DNA from: a bacterium
GTDB lineage: Bacteria > JAUVQV01 > DATDCY01
Assembly: GCA_036524115.1 (NCBI GenBank)
Contig: DATDCY010000279.1
Location: 1-58,146, forward strand
Length of the DNA: 58,146 nt
Reading direction: 5' to 3'
Shown one piece after another: positions 49,868-58,146 of the stretch. The notes below the pieces were generated by a model. That model worked only from the letters and a program-made list of their open reading frames with translations, had not been told where the DNA came from and ran no database searches. The position numbers and the translations under genes are program-made. The first letter of the stretch is position 1, and the number at the start of each line of letters is the position of its first letter.

Positions 49868-50734
49868 TCAGAAGCTGAAGTCGAAGGCCTTCGGGTCCAC
49901 GCGCGCCTTCCGCAGCACCGCGAAAGTCGGGGCGAAGTCCATCCCCGTGGTGGCGACGAAGCCCTTGCAGCCGAAGGCGCGCCTCGCCGCCTCCGCCTTC
50001 TCGCCCGTGTCGGCCTCGAGTCCGAGGAGGGCCTTCGCGATCAGCGCGCCGACCTTCTCGAACACCACCGGCGGCATGATGAACGTGTTGTCCGGGTGCT
50101 CCTCGGCGCCGGAGCCGACGAGCGCGAGGCCCGGGCGCTCCGTCGGCGAGAACACCGTGCTCTTGACCACCGCGTAGTCGGCCGTCCCGGCGGCCACCGC
50201 CTCCAGCGCCGCCTGGTGCGAAGCCACCGGCACCGGCGTCCACACGCTCTCGGGCGCGTCCCCCGGCGCGAGCAGGCCGCGGAGGAAGACCTCGCCCGCG
50301 GAGGCCAGCGGCGTGAACGCAACGCGCCTGCCCCTGAGATCGTCGACCCCGCCGAACGGCTTCGTGCCCTCCTTCGCGACGATGGAGGCGTGATAGGTGG
50401 ACCCGCCGTTCGCGGCCAGCGGCCGGGCGACCGGCTTCGCGAGCCCCTTGGCGATGAAGACCGCGGCGACGAAGGAGCCGGAGAACATGCCCTCGACGTC
50501 GCCCTGCTTGAACAGCCGCGCGGCCTCGGGGTAGTCCTTCGCGATGCGCAGCTTGATGTCGCCGAGCAGGGGGTTGACCGAGCGCAGGTACTCGCCGAGC
50601 GCCTCGTACCTCGGCCGCTCCTTCTCGGCGTCGAGCGGCGCCATGACGACGAAGTGCAGGGTCTCCGCGGCCCGGGCGGCCGGCGCGGCGGCCAGCGCGA
50701 GGCACGCCGCGAGGATCACCATGGCTCTCTTCAT
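49868..50734 (-). CDS. PhnD-like periplasmic substrate-binding protein
   Basis: A 288-residue protein with a signal peptide (cleavage near ARAAE) and the phosphate/phosphite/phosphonate-binding fold: LHFVVMAPLDAEKERPRYE, the VEGMFSGSFVAAVFIAKG helix, DDLRGRRVAFTPLASAGEVF and AVAAGTADYAVVKSTVF. ABC permease and ATPase genes are absent, so transport is not supported. Its position immediately upstream of a hybrid histidine kinase, in one unit, suggests it senses a ligand for that kinase. The ligand cannot be read from the sequence. Confidence 0.85.
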   Translation of the reverse strand: MKRAMVILAACLALAAAPAARAAETLHFVVMAPLDAEKERPRYEALGEYLRSVNPLLGDIKLRIAKDYPEAARLFKQGDVEGMFSGSFVAAVFIAKGLAKPVARPLAANGGSTYHASIVAKEGTKPFGGVDDLRGRRVAFTPLASAGEVFLRGLLAPGDAPESVWTPVPVASHQAALEAVAAGTADYAVVKSTVFSPTERPGLALVGSGAEEHPDNTFIMPPVVFEKVGALIAKALLGLEADTGEKAEAARRAFGCKGFVATTGMDFAPTFAVLRKARVDPKAFDFSF

Positions 50735-50863
50735 CCCACGTCCCTCCCTCGTTGCCCCGTCCGGATCTGCCGTGCGCCCGATGCGCCCATTGTGGCACCG
50801 CCCGGGACGACCCTCAAGCCTCGCGAGCCGCAGGGGCAGCGCAATGACTGACGCACATCGTGA

Positions 50864-50869
50864 TAAAAT
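50864..50869 (+). promoter_or_regulatory. Extended -10 of a probably leaderless transcript
   Basis: TAAAAT preceded by TGA (extended -10 form TGnTAAAAT) lies nine bases before the ATG at 50879 in a short AT-rich patch. No Shine-Dalgarno fits between. Confidence 0.45.
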
Positions 50870-50878
50870 ATACCGATA

Positions 50879-51994
50879 ATGTTTGGAATCTACCGCACGC
50901 TCCTCGCGCTGCTGGTCGTCACCACCCATCTCTACGGCCTGTTCTTCAACGGGATCTACGCCGTCTTCGGCTTCTACCTGCTCAGCGGGTTCCTCATGAC
51001 GATGATCATGCACGAGACCTACGGCTACACCCTCCCGGGGCGCTGGCGGTACCTCGTCAACCGCTTCCTGCGGATCTTCCCGCCGTACTGGGCGGCCATC
51101 GCGCTCACCGTCGTCCTGATCCTCGTCTTCGGCGAGGGCGCGCTCACCCGCTTCCACCGGGCGATCTATCTGCCGCGCACGGCCGGGGAGATCCTGCGCA
51201 ACGTCTTCCTGGTCTTCCAGAAGGACTCGCTGCCCCGCCTCTCCCCCGCGACCTGGGCGCTGACCGTGGAGCTCACCTACTACCTGCTGATCTGCCTGGG
51301 GATCAGCGCCACCAGGAGGCGCGCCGGCGCGTGGGCGGCCGCCAGCGTCCTGTACACGGCGGGCGCGCTGGCCTTCGCGAAGAGGGGCAGCCTGCCGGCG
51401 CTGACCTACTCGAGCATCCTCGCGGGCTCGCTGCCGTTCTCGCTGGGGAGCTTCCTGTACTTCGTGGCGCGCGAGCGCAGGTTCGAGGGGCTCTTCCGCA
51501 GGAGCCTGCTGCTGCGCCCGGAGGCGCTGACGGTCGCGCTGCTCGCCAACATGACGCTCTTCACCGCCCTGGCGCGCGCGAAGAAGTCCTACACGATGCT
51601 CGGCTTCACCCACGGACTGTACGTGAACCTGGCCATCGTCCTGCTCCTGACGCTGAGCCTCTTCCACGGCAAGGGGTACGCGGGCACCTCGGCGCGCTGG
51701 GACAAGGCCATCGGGGACTTCAGCTACCCGGTCTACCTGCTCCACTGGCAGACGGGCTTCCTCACCTCGATCGCCGTCGTGGGCCGGCCGTTCCACGGGT
51801 TCGGCGGGAGAGGCCTCCAGAACCTCCTGGTCGCGATTCCCGCCGTCCTCCTCCTCTCCTTCCTGTTCATCCGCGCGATCGACGGGCCGATCAACCGCCT
51901 GCGCCGGCGGGTGAAGGCCGCGGGGGCGGACGAGGGCGGGCGCGCGAAGGGCGAGGCGCCGCTCGCCCCTGCGCCGAGCTCCGCGCAGGGGTGA
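50879..51994 (+). CDS. Acyltransferase 3 family membrane protein
   Basis: A 371-residue protein with about ten transmembrane helices. It begins directly in the first helix (IYRTLLALLVVTTHLYGLF), where the family's catalytic histidine is the H of TTHL. FYLLSGFLMTMIMHETYG, RFLRIFPPYWAA and SYPVYLLHWQTG are typical of Acyltransferase_3 enzymes that O-acetylate or otherwise acylate exported polysaccharides and lipids. The usual R-x-x-R motif is present as NRFLRIFP. A location beside a TPR glycosyltransferase and a GT39 enzyme suggests cell-surface glycan modification. Its stop overlaps a possible GTG start (51991) of the next gene. Confidence 0.85.
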   Translation: MFGIYRTLLALLVVTTHLYGLFFNGIYAVFGFYLLSGFLMTMIMHETYGYTLPGRWRYLVNRFLRIFPPYWAAIALTVVLILVFGEGALTRFHRAIYLPRTAGEILRNVFLVFQKDSLPRLSPATWALTVELTYYLLICLGISATRRRAGAWAAASVLYTAGALAFAKRGSLPALTYSSILAGSLPFSLGSFLYFVARERRFEGLFRRSLLLRPEALTVALLANMTLFTALARAKKSYTMLGFTHGLYVNLAIVLLLTLSLFHGKGYAGTSARWDKAIGDFSYPVYLLHWQTGFLTSIAVVGRPFHGFGGRGLQNLLVAIPAVLLLSFLFIRAIDGPINRLRRRVKAAGADEGGRAKGEAPLAPAPSSAQG

Positions 51995-52026
51995 GCGGCG
52001 CGGAGGCGGCGCGTCGTGAGCGGGAG

Positions 52027-53766
52027 ATGACCGCGAAGCGGCGCGTGGCGGCGATCGGCCTCGGCCTCGCCGGCGCGATCCTGCTCGCCTACCTGCCGGT
52101 CCTCGGCAACGGTTTCGTCAACTTCGACGATTACGCCTACCTCTGGGACGGCAGCCTCGTCAGGGACGGCCTCAGCGCCCGGGGCCTCGTCTGGGCGTTC
52201 ACGACCACCCACGCGGGCAACTGGCACCCGCTCACGTGGCTCTCGCACATGGCGGACGTGCAGGCCTTCGGCATGGACGCGCGCTGGCACCACGGGGCCA
52301 GCCTGGCACTGCACGCCGCCAACGCCGTGCTCCTCTTCCTCGGGCTGCGCTCGCTGACGGGGGCGACCCGGGCCAGCGCGGTCGTCGCCGCGCTCTTCGG
52401 CCTCCACCCGCTCCACGTCGAGGCCGTCGCCTGGACGTCCGAGCGCAAGGAGCTGCTCTGCACCTTCTTCTGGCTGCTCGCCGCCGGCGCCTACGTGCGA
52501 CAGGTGCGCCGGCCGCGGCCCTTCGGCGGTGTGCCGGCGTTCGCACTCCTCGCGCTCGCGCTGCTCGCCAAGCCGATGGCCGTCACGGCACCCCTTGTCT
52601 TCCTCCTGCTCGATTTCTGGCCCCTGGGTCGCCTCGCGGGACTGGCGCAGGGCAATCCGCGCGGGCAACGCGTCACACGCCTCCTCCTCGAGAAGGCGCC
52701 GCTGTTTGCGCTCGCCGGCGCCGCCGCGATCGTCACCTACCTCGTCCAGTCCGGCTCGGGGGCCATCCGCTCCATGGAGAGGCTCCCGCTGGGGCTGCGC
52801 GTCGCGAACGCGGCCGTGAGCACCGCCGGCTATGCGCTGCAGGCGCTCCTGCCGCGGGACCTGGCGGTGTTCTATCCACACCCCATGGGGGGGCTCGACT
52901 TCGGGAAGGCCCTCGCGGCGGCGGTCGCGCTGGCGGCCGTGACGGCGCTCGTCCTCGCGCGCGCCCGGCGCGCGCCGCACCTGGCCTGGGGGTGGTGCCT
53001 GTTCCTGGTCACGCTGGCGCCCGTCATCGGCATCGTCCAGGCCGGAGGGCAGGGAATGGCCGACCGCTACACCTACGTCCCGCTGACGGGTCTGTTCGTC
53101 GCGGCGGTCTGGGGCGTCCGCGGGCTGCCGGGGCGGGCGCCGGCCGCCGGAAGGCTGCTGGCGCCGGCCGTCGCGGCCGCCCTGCTCGGGTGCGCGGCGC
53201 TGACGTGGCGCCAGGCGTCGTACTGGCGCGACAGCGTCACCCTCTACGAACGGGCGCTGGCCGTCACCCCGCCGAGCTGGATCGTGGTCAACAGCCTCGC
53301 GACGGCCTGGTACGAGCGGGGCGACCTGGCGCGGGCGGAGCGGCAGTACCGGCGCGCCCTCGGGCTCCAGCCGCGCAGCCCGGAGTCGCTGGTGAGCCTC
53401 GGCATCATCCTGGCGCGGACCGGCCGCGTGCAGGAGGCCGACGGCTATTTCCAGGCCGCGATGCTCGCGGACCCGAAGTACCCCAAGGCGCGCCTGAACT
53501 ACGGGCTCGCCCTGGCGTGGAAGGGCCGGGGCGCGGAGGCGCTCGTCCAGCTGCGCGAGGCGGTGCGCCTGGACGCCGCCTACGCCGAGGGGCGCCTGGC
53601 CCTCGGGACTGCGCTCGAGGCCGCCGGAATCGCGCAGGAGGCGTCGGCGCAGCTGCGGGAGGCCTTCAGCCGCGATCCCGGCCTCATCGCGCGCAAGGGG
53701 GAATACGAGCAGCTCCTGCGCCGGGCCTTTCCGCGCCGGGACGACGGGGGCGTCCCGGCTCCTTGA
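52027..53766 (+). CDS. TMTC/PMT-like membrane glycosyltransferase with TPRs, copy 5
   Basis: A 579-residue paralogue of the array at 37.5-44.2 kb: NFDDYAYLWDG in the first loop, NWHPLTWLSHMADVQAFGM, GLHPLHVEAVAWTSERKELLC, KPMAVTAPLVFLLLDFWPLGRL and DRYTYVPLTGL. TPRs run from about 425 (NSLATAWYERGDLARAERQYRRAL is the clearest start). The ATG at 52027 was chosen because it fits the membrane start; the in-frame GTG at 51991, overlapping the acyltransferase stop as GTGA, would add 12 residues. Confidence 0.8.
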   Translation: MTAKRRVAAIGLGLAGAILLAYLPVLGNGFVNFDDYAYLWDGSLVRDGLSARGLVWAFTTTHAGNWHPLTWLSHMADVQAFGMDARWHHGASLALHAANAVLLFLGLRSLTGATRASAVVAALFGLHPLHVEAVAWTSERKELLCTFFWLLAAGAYVRQVRRPRPFGGVPAFALLALALLAKPMAVTAPLVFLLLDFWPLGRLAGLAQGNPRGQRVTRLLLEKAPLFALAGAAAIVTYLVQSGSGAIRSMERLPLGLRVANAAVSTAGYALQALLPRDLAVFYPHPMGGLDFGKALAAAVALAAVTALVLARARRAPHLAWGWCLFLVTLAPVIGIVQAGGQGMADRYTYVPLTGLFVAAVWGVRGLPGRAPAAGRLLAPAVAAALLGCAALTWRQASYWRDSVTLYERALAVTPPSWIVVNSLATAWYERGDLARAERQYRRALGLQPRSPESLVSLGIILARTGRVQEADGYFQAAMLADPKYPKARLNYGLALAWKGRGAEALVQLREAVRLDAAYAEGRLALGTALEAAGIAQEASAQLREAFSRDPGLIARKGEYEQLLRRAFPRRDDGGVPAP

Positions 53767-53800
53767 ATCCATCCGTGATCGGCGACGCACCTTGACCCCG

Positions 53801-55225
53801 ATGCCGGAGAAGCGGCCGCTCAGTCGCTCCCTGCCCTGGCTGCTGCTTGCGATCGTGGCCGTCGGGACGCTCCTGCGCCTCCCGGGGCTCCGGACCGAGC
53901 TGTGGTTCGACGAACTCTGGTCGCTCCTGCGTGTCGCGTCCTTCCGCTCCCCGGCGGAGGTCTTCACGAACTTCCCCAGCGCGACGAATCACCACCTCGT
54001 TTCCCTCTGGCTCTGGCTGCTCGGGCCGGACCGCGCGTGGTGGAGTTACCGCATCCCATCGCTGGTCGCCGGCGTCGGGGCCGTGCTGCTGGCGGCGCGC
54101 CTGGGCCTGCGCCGCTCGCCGCGGGCCGCCCTGTGGTGCGCGGGGATTCTCGCCTTCTCGCACGTGATGATCCTCTACTCGACCGAGGCCCGCGGCTATG
54201 CCCTGGCCTGCTTCTTCGCGCTGCTGGCGTGGGAGCGCCTCGAGACATACTTCGAGAGGCACTCCGTCGCCGCCCTGGCGGGGTACTGGGCGGCGTGCAT
54301 CCTCGGCGCCCTGGCGCATCCCACGTTCCTCTCGGCCGCCGTCGGCCTGGCGCTCTGGTCGGCCGCCGTCCTGATGCTGCCGGAGAGACGCTGGCGCGGC
54401 GCGCTCCGGTTCGTCGCGCTGCAGGGCGTGCCGGCGCTCTTCGCCGCGACCTGGTACTGGCTCGAGCTGCGCCAGGTCTCGGATGCGGGGGGCGTCGCCG
54501 TCTCGTTCTGGGACGCCCTGCGCGGGCGCGCCGGCGACCTGCTCGGGGTCGGCGACCTGCCCGCGCTCCAGACGGCGGCTGCCGTCCTGCTCGGCGTCGC
54601 GACCCTGGCGGCCCTCATCCGCCTGGCCCTGGCGCGGGACCTGCGCTGGCTGCTCTACGCCGGGGCCTGCGCGATCGGTCCCGCGATCGTCGCGGCCCTC
54701 AACGAGCAGTCGCTGCGCTTCCCCCGCTACTACCTCGTTCCCGCCGGTTTTCTGTCCGTGCTGCTCGGCACTGAAATCGCGCGCTCCTGGGACCGGAGGC
54801 ACGTCCGGCCGGCCCTCGTCCTCCTGGCCGTGGCGTGGGTGGCCGCAAACGCCTGGCAGACCTGGGTCTTCGCGCGCGACGGCCGCGGCCACTATCTCGA
54901 GGCCGTGCGCTACATGGACGAGCGCAGCCCGGGGGCTCCCTTCCGCTTCGCTTCGATGGGTGACACGCGCGCCGAGGTGCTCGTGGGGTACTACCGGCGC
55001 TACCTGCCGCCGCACCGCCAGCCGCGCTTCGTGCGCGGCCGCGACCTGGTGACGGTTGCACCGGAGTGGTTCCTCAACCACCTGGTCCCCGACGAGCAGG
55101 CGATGATGGCCCCGGTCGTCCAGTTCGGACCGGTCCGGTACCGGCTGCTCGCCTCGTTCCCCAGCTCGCGCCTGTCCGGCTTCCGGGAGGGCGTCTATCT
55201 GCGCGCCGACCTGCCCACGCCATGA
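53801..55225 (+). CDS. Glycosyltransferase family 39 / ArnT-like membrane protein
   Basis: A 474-residue GT-C type protein with about ten to eleven transmembrane helices. The first loop carries LRTELWFDELWSLLR, where the WFDE acidic pair is the catalytic signature of PMT/ArnT-type enzymes, followed by NHHLVSLWLWLLG and ILYSTEARGYAL, typical of bacterial GT39. It would transfer a sugar from a polyprenyl carrier to a protein or lipid on the outer face of the inner membrane. The C-terminal 100 residues are soluble, without TPRs. The ATG at 53801 is preferred to a TTG nine bases upstream. Confidence 0.8.
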   Translation: MPEKRPLSRSLPWLLLAIVAVGTLLRLPGLRTELWFDELWSLLRVASFRSPAEVFTNFPSATNHHLVSLWLWLLGPDRAWWSYRIPSLVAGVGAVLLAARLGLRRSPRAALWCAGILAFSHVMILYSTEARGYALACFFALLAWERLETYFERHSVAALAGYWAACILGALAHPTFLSAAVGLALWSAAVLMLPERRWRGALRFVALQGVPALFAATWYWLELRQVSDAGGVAVSFWDALRGRAGDLLGVGDLPALQTAAAVLLGVATLAALIRLALARDLRWLLYAGACAIGPAIVAALNEQSLRFPRYYLVPAGFLSVLLGTEIARSWDRRHVRPALVLLAVAWVAANAWQTWVFARDGRGHYLEAVRYMDERSPGAPFRFASMGDTRAEVLVGYYRRYLPPHRQPRFVRGRDLVTVAPEWFLNHLVPDEQAMMAPVVQFGPVRYRLLASFPSSRLSGFREGVYLRADLPTP

Positions 55226-55253
55226 CGGCGACCGCGCGGCGCTCGTGCCGCCA

Positions 55254-55282
55254 TTGACAGCCCGCCGGCGGACCGCTACATA
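55254..55282 (+). promoter_or_regulatory. Promoter for a probably leaderless transcript
   Basis: A perfect TTGACA is followed after 17 bp by TACATA. The -10 ends eight bases before the ATG at 55291, so the mRNA would have almost no leader. Confidence 0.5.
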
Positions 55283-55290
55283 GCCGGGGC

Positions 55291-56979
55291 ATGCGCGGAT
55301 CCCGCTGGCTGGCCGGAGTCCTGCTCGGCGTCCTCGCCGTCGGTGTCTACCTGCCCGCCATCGTCCAGGGCGGATGGATCTGGGATGACGACTTCTACGT
55401 CACGAAGAACGAGCACCTCGACGGGGCGGCGGGCCTCGCCGACATCTGGCTTGACCGCCGCTCCACGCCCCAGTACTACCCGCTCGTCTTCACGACCTTC
55501 TGGGTCGAGAAGCGCCTCTGGGGGCTCGCGCCCGCCGGCTATCACGCCGTCAACGTCCTGATCCACGCAGCCGCCGCGGTGCTCGCCTGGCTGGCGCTCC
55601 GGCGCCTCTCGCTGCCCGCGGCCTGGGTCGCGGCGGCGGTCTTCGCGCTGCACCCCGTGCAGGTGGAGTCCGTCGCCTGGGTCACCGAGCGCAAGAACGT
55701 CCTCTCGGGACTCTGCTATTTCGGCTCCTTCCTCGCCTACCTGCGCTTCTCGCCGCCGGATCGGGAGGAAGCGCCGCCGGCCCGCCGCTGGCGCTTCTTC
55801 GCCCTCGCCTTCCTGCTCTTTCTCGGCGCGCTGCTCGCCAAGAGCGTGACGAGCACCCTGCCCGCGGCGATCCTGCTCGCGCTGTGGTGGAAGCGCGGCC
55901 GTCTCGCGCCGCGCGACGTGCTTCCCCTGGTCCCCTTCTTCCTCGCCGGGGCGCTCCTCGGCGCGAACACGGCCTGGCTCGAGAAGTACAAGGTCGGCAC
56001 CCACGGACCGGAGTGGGCGCTCTCCGCCCTCCAGCGCACGCTGATCGCCGGCCGCGCGGTCTGGTTCTACGCGGGCAAGCTCCTCTGGCCCCATCCGCTC
56101 ACGTTCATCTACCCGCGCTGGCCGGTGGCCGCCCCGGCGTGGTGGTGGTACCTCTACCCGGCCGCGGCGGCGGCCCTGGTGGCCGCCCTCTGGCGCCTGC
56201 GCGGGCGCATCGGCCGCGGGCCCCTCGCGGCCGCCCTCTTCTTCGGCGGGACGCTGCTTCCGGCTCTCGGCTTCGTCAACTTCTACCCGATGCGCTACTC
56301 CTTCGTCGCCGACCACTTCCAGTACCTCGCCAGCCTGGGGCCGATCGCGCTGCTCGTCGGCGGCGCCGCCTGGCTGCTCCAGCGCCGCGCGCCGGGCCAC
56401 CCGCGCCTGCCCGCCGCCGCGGCGACACTGCTGCTGGCCGTCCTCGCGACCCTCACCTGGCGGCAGGCCGGGATCTACCGCGACGAGGAGACGCTCTGGC
56501 GCGACACCGTCGCGAAGGACCCCGGCTCGCCGCTCGCGAACTTGAGCCTGGGGAACCTGCGCTTCGCCGCGGGCGACCTGGCCGCCGCCAGGCGCCACTT
56601 CGAACTGGCGCTGGTCGACAAGCCCGACTTCGCGCAGGCCTGGCACAACCTCGGCATGATCGTCGGCCGCGAAGGGGACCTTGCGGGGGCGGCCCGCGAC
56701 TTCGACCAGGCGATCCGTTTCAACCCGTACTTCGCGGAGGCGTACGAGAACCTCGGCGTCGCGCGCGGCATGCAGGGCGACCACGCGCGGGCCGCCGCCG
56801 CCTTCGAGAGGTCCGTCGCGCTCAAGCCGGAGGCGCCCGGCGCCTGGCTCAACCTCGCGCGCTCCTACGAGCGGCTCGGCCGGGCGGCCGACGCCGTGGC
56901 GACCCTGCGCGCGGCGCGCGAGCGCTTCCCCGGCGATGCCGCCGTGCTGCAGCGACTGCGGGAGGCGGCGCACCGATGA
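55291..56979 (+). CDS. TMTC/PMT-like membrane glycosyltransferase with TPRs, copy 6 (divergent)
   Basis: A 562-residue member of the same family but the most diverged copy. The first loop is WIWDDDFYVT, the NWHPLTWLSHM segment is replaced by QYYPLVFTTFWVEKRLWGL, and the KPMxVTLP segment by KSVTSTLP, while HPVQVESVAWVTERKNVLSGL is kept. Four clear TPRs occupy about 415-555 (NLSLGNLRFAAGDLAAA, NLGMIVGREGDLAGA, NLGVARGMQGDHARA, NLARSYERLGRAADA). Its stop overlaps the ATG of copy 7 (ATGA). Confidence 0.8.
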   Translation: MRGSRWLAGVLLGVLAVGVYLPAIVQGGWIWDDDFYVTKNEHLDGAAGLADIWLDRRSTPQYYPLVFTTFWVEKRLWGLAPAGYHAVNVLIHAAAAVLAWLALRRLSLPAAWVAAAVFALHPVQVESVAWVTERKNVLSGLCYFGSFLAYLRFSPPDREEAPPARRWRFFALAFLLFLGALLAKSVTSTLPAAILLALWWKRGRLAPRDVLPLVPFFLAGALLGANTAWLEKYKVGTHGPEWALSALQRTLIAGRAVWFYAGKLLWPHPLTFIYPRWPVAAPAWWWYLYPAAAAALVAALWRLRGRIGRGPLAAALFFGGTLLPALGFVNFYPMRYSFVADHFQYLASLGPIALLVGGAAWLLQRRAPGHPRLPAAAATLLLAVLATLTWRQAGIYRDEETLWRDTVAKDPGSPLANLSLGNLRFAAGDLAAARRHFELALVDKPDFAQAWHNLGMIVGREGDLAGAARDFDQAIRFNPYFAEAYENLGVARGMQGDHARAAAAFERSVALKPEAPGAWLNLARSYERLGRAADAVATLRAARERFPGDAAVLQRLREAAHR

Positions 56980-58146
56980 CCCGGCCGCGCCCGACGGCGC
57001 CCGGACGGCCCCTGTCGAGCGCTCGTGCCGTCGCTGCCCTGCTCGCCGCGGCGACCCTGGCCGCGTTCCTGCCGCTGCTCGACGCCGGTTTCATCAACCT
57101 CGACGACCCGACCTACGTGACCGAGAATGCGCACGTGCGGGACGGCTGGAGCGCCGCGGCCGCGCGCTGGGCACTGACCGGCTTCGATGCGGCCAACTGG
57201 CACCCGCTCACCTGGGCCTCGCACCTGACCGACGTCTGGCTCTTCGGGCTGCGGCCGGCGGGCCACCACGCCACGAGCCTCGGGCTTCACGCCCTTGCCG
57301 CGGCGCTGCTGGCGCTTGCACTGGCGCGCCTGACGGGCCGCGTCTGGCCTGGGACGCTCGCCGCGGCGCTCTTCGCGCTGCACCCGCTGCGCGTCGAGTC
57401 CGTTGCCTGGGTCGCCGAGCGCAAGGACGTCCTCGCCGGCCTCCTCGGCGCGGCCACGCTCCTGCTGTACGCGCGACACGTGCGCCGCCCCTCGCCGCGG
57501 CGGCTGGTCGCGGTGACCGCCGCCTTCGCGCTCGGGCTCATGGCCAAGCCGACGCTGGTCACCCTCCCGCTGCTCCTGCTGCTGCTGGACTGGTGGCCGC
57601 TGGGGCGGCTGCGCGCCGCTTCGACCGCGCCGCGCGCCCGCCTCATCCTGGAGAAGGCGCCGCTGCTGGCGCTGTCGGCGGCCTCCTGCGTCGTCACCTA
57701 CCTGGCGCAGGCGCGGCAGGGGGCCATGGTCGGGGCCGAAGTCTTTCCCATCGGCGACCGTGCGCTCAACGCGCTGTCGTCGTACGGCGCCTACCTCGGC
57801 AAGACCCTCTGGCCGGCCGCCCTCGCGCCGTTCTATCCGCACCGCGGCGCAGGCCTGGCGCCCGCAACGGCCCTCCTGCTTGCAACGCTGCTGGCCGGGA
57901 TCTGCGCCGCGGCCTGGACGCTGCGGCGGCGGTGCCCCTGGCTCCTCTGCGGCTGGCTCTGGTTTCTCGGGGCGCTCGTCCCCATGATCGGCCTGGTGCA
58001 GGTCGGCCTCCAGGGAATGGCGGACCGCTACACCTACCTCCCCTCGATCGGTCTGGCCCTGGCGTCGTCGTGGGCGCTGCTGCCTCCCGGGGCGGGGGGC
58101 GGGCGCGCCGGCGCGGCCCGCACGGCGGCAGCCGCGGTCGTCCTCG
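56976..58146 (+). CDS. TMTC/PMT-like membrane glycosyltransferase, copy 7, partial at window end
   Basis: The frame starts at the ATG overlapping the previous stop and is still open at the last base, giving 390 residues. It has FINLDDPTYVTE in the first loop, NWHPLTWASHLTDVWLFGL, ALHPLRVESVAWVAERKDVLA, KPTLVTLPLLLLLLDWWPLGRL and DRYTYLPSIGL, so it belongs with copies 1-5 more than with its neighbour copy 6. The expected TPR region lies beyond the window. Confidence 0.8.
   Translation, partial: MTRPRPTAPGRPLSSARAVAALLAAATLAAFLPLLDAGFINLDDPTYVTENAHVRDGWSAAAARWALTGFDAANWHPLTWASHLTDVWLFGLRPAGHHATSLGLHALAAALLALALARLTGRVWPGTLAAALFALHPLRVESVAWVAERKDVLAGLLGAATLLLYARHVRRPSPRRLVAVTAAFALGLMAKPTLVTLPLLLLLLDWWPLGRLRAASTAPRARLILEKAPLLALSAASCVVTYLAQARQGAMVGAEVFPIGDRALNALSSYGAYLGKTLWPAALAPFYPHRGAGLAPATALLLATLLAGICAAAWTLRRRCPWLLCGWLWFLGALVPMIGLVQVGLQGMADRYTYLPSIGLALASSWALLPPGAGGGRAGAARTAAAAVVL

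Noticed and set aside
1-58146. CRISPR arrays, transposases, integrases, tRNA or rRNA genes
   Set aside because: I saw no regularly spaced direct repeats, no transposase-like reading frame and no tRNA or rRNA sequence anywhere in the window.

Overview
The window is GC-rich throughout (roughly 70% by eye). Its content fits an anaerobic or microaerophilic bacterium of the Desulfuromonadota/Desulfobacterota kind ('Deltaproteobacteria'). The reasons are a giant CxxCH/CxxxxCH multiheme cytochrome, an octaheme HAO-family cytochrome, a PxxKW cysteine-rich protein, a flavodiiron protein, NikR, Crp/Fnr-type regulators and an apparent UGA-decoded selenoprotein. The genus is inference; no rRNA or tRNA gene is present to fix it.

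Layout. 1-13.0 kb is core and housekeeping: the end of a nucleotide-sugar transferase, a murein transglycosylase, a PilZ protein, two polyamine-type enzymes (pyruvoyl arginine decarboxylase and a deoxyhypusine-synthase-like protein), a flavodiiron protein, a three-gene unit with a FitA-like ribbon-helix-helix protein, a divergent phosphoglycerate-kinase-family gene coupled to nikR, a Crp/Fnr regulator, a PAS histidine kinase, the PxxKW protein, a winged-helix/ferredoxin protein and an O6-alkylguanine repair protein. 13.1-15.0 kb holds two secreted DUF1566 proteins.

14.9-32.7 kb is one minus-strand gene run with almost no gaps. It starts with a 2,372-residue multiheme cytochrome and an exported Big-domain protein. 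It continues with a DMT exporter, an isopropylmalate/homocitrate-synthase-like enzyme, a PLP fold-II enzyme, a strongly divergent ThiC homologue, a HemN-like radical SAM enzyme and two SAM methyltransferases that carry signal peptides. The last seven genes do not match any pathway I can name and are the best candidate for an undescribed biosynthetic system.

32.8-36.4 kb looks like a nitrosative-stress or nitrogen-oxide module: an octaheme HAO-like cytochrome, a His-rich ferredoxin protein with a perfect TTTGAC-N4-GTCAAA box upstream, a region of nested palindromes, and a Crp/Fnr regulator divergent from a MetE-like methyltransferase.

37.5-58.1 kb contains seven paralogues of a TMTC/PMT-like membrane glycosyltransferase with C-terminal TPRs (four in one tandem array, one further on, and a final pair), plus an acyltransferase and a GT39 enzyme. 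Among them sit a CHASE2 nucleotide cyclase, a hybrid histidine kinase, a PhnD-like binding protein and a DsbC-family protein. In the DsbC-family gene the first active-site cysteine codon is UGA, followed by a perfect SECIS-like hairpin. Several genes have a good -10 element only 6-10 bp before the start codon, which suggests frequent leaderless transcripts.
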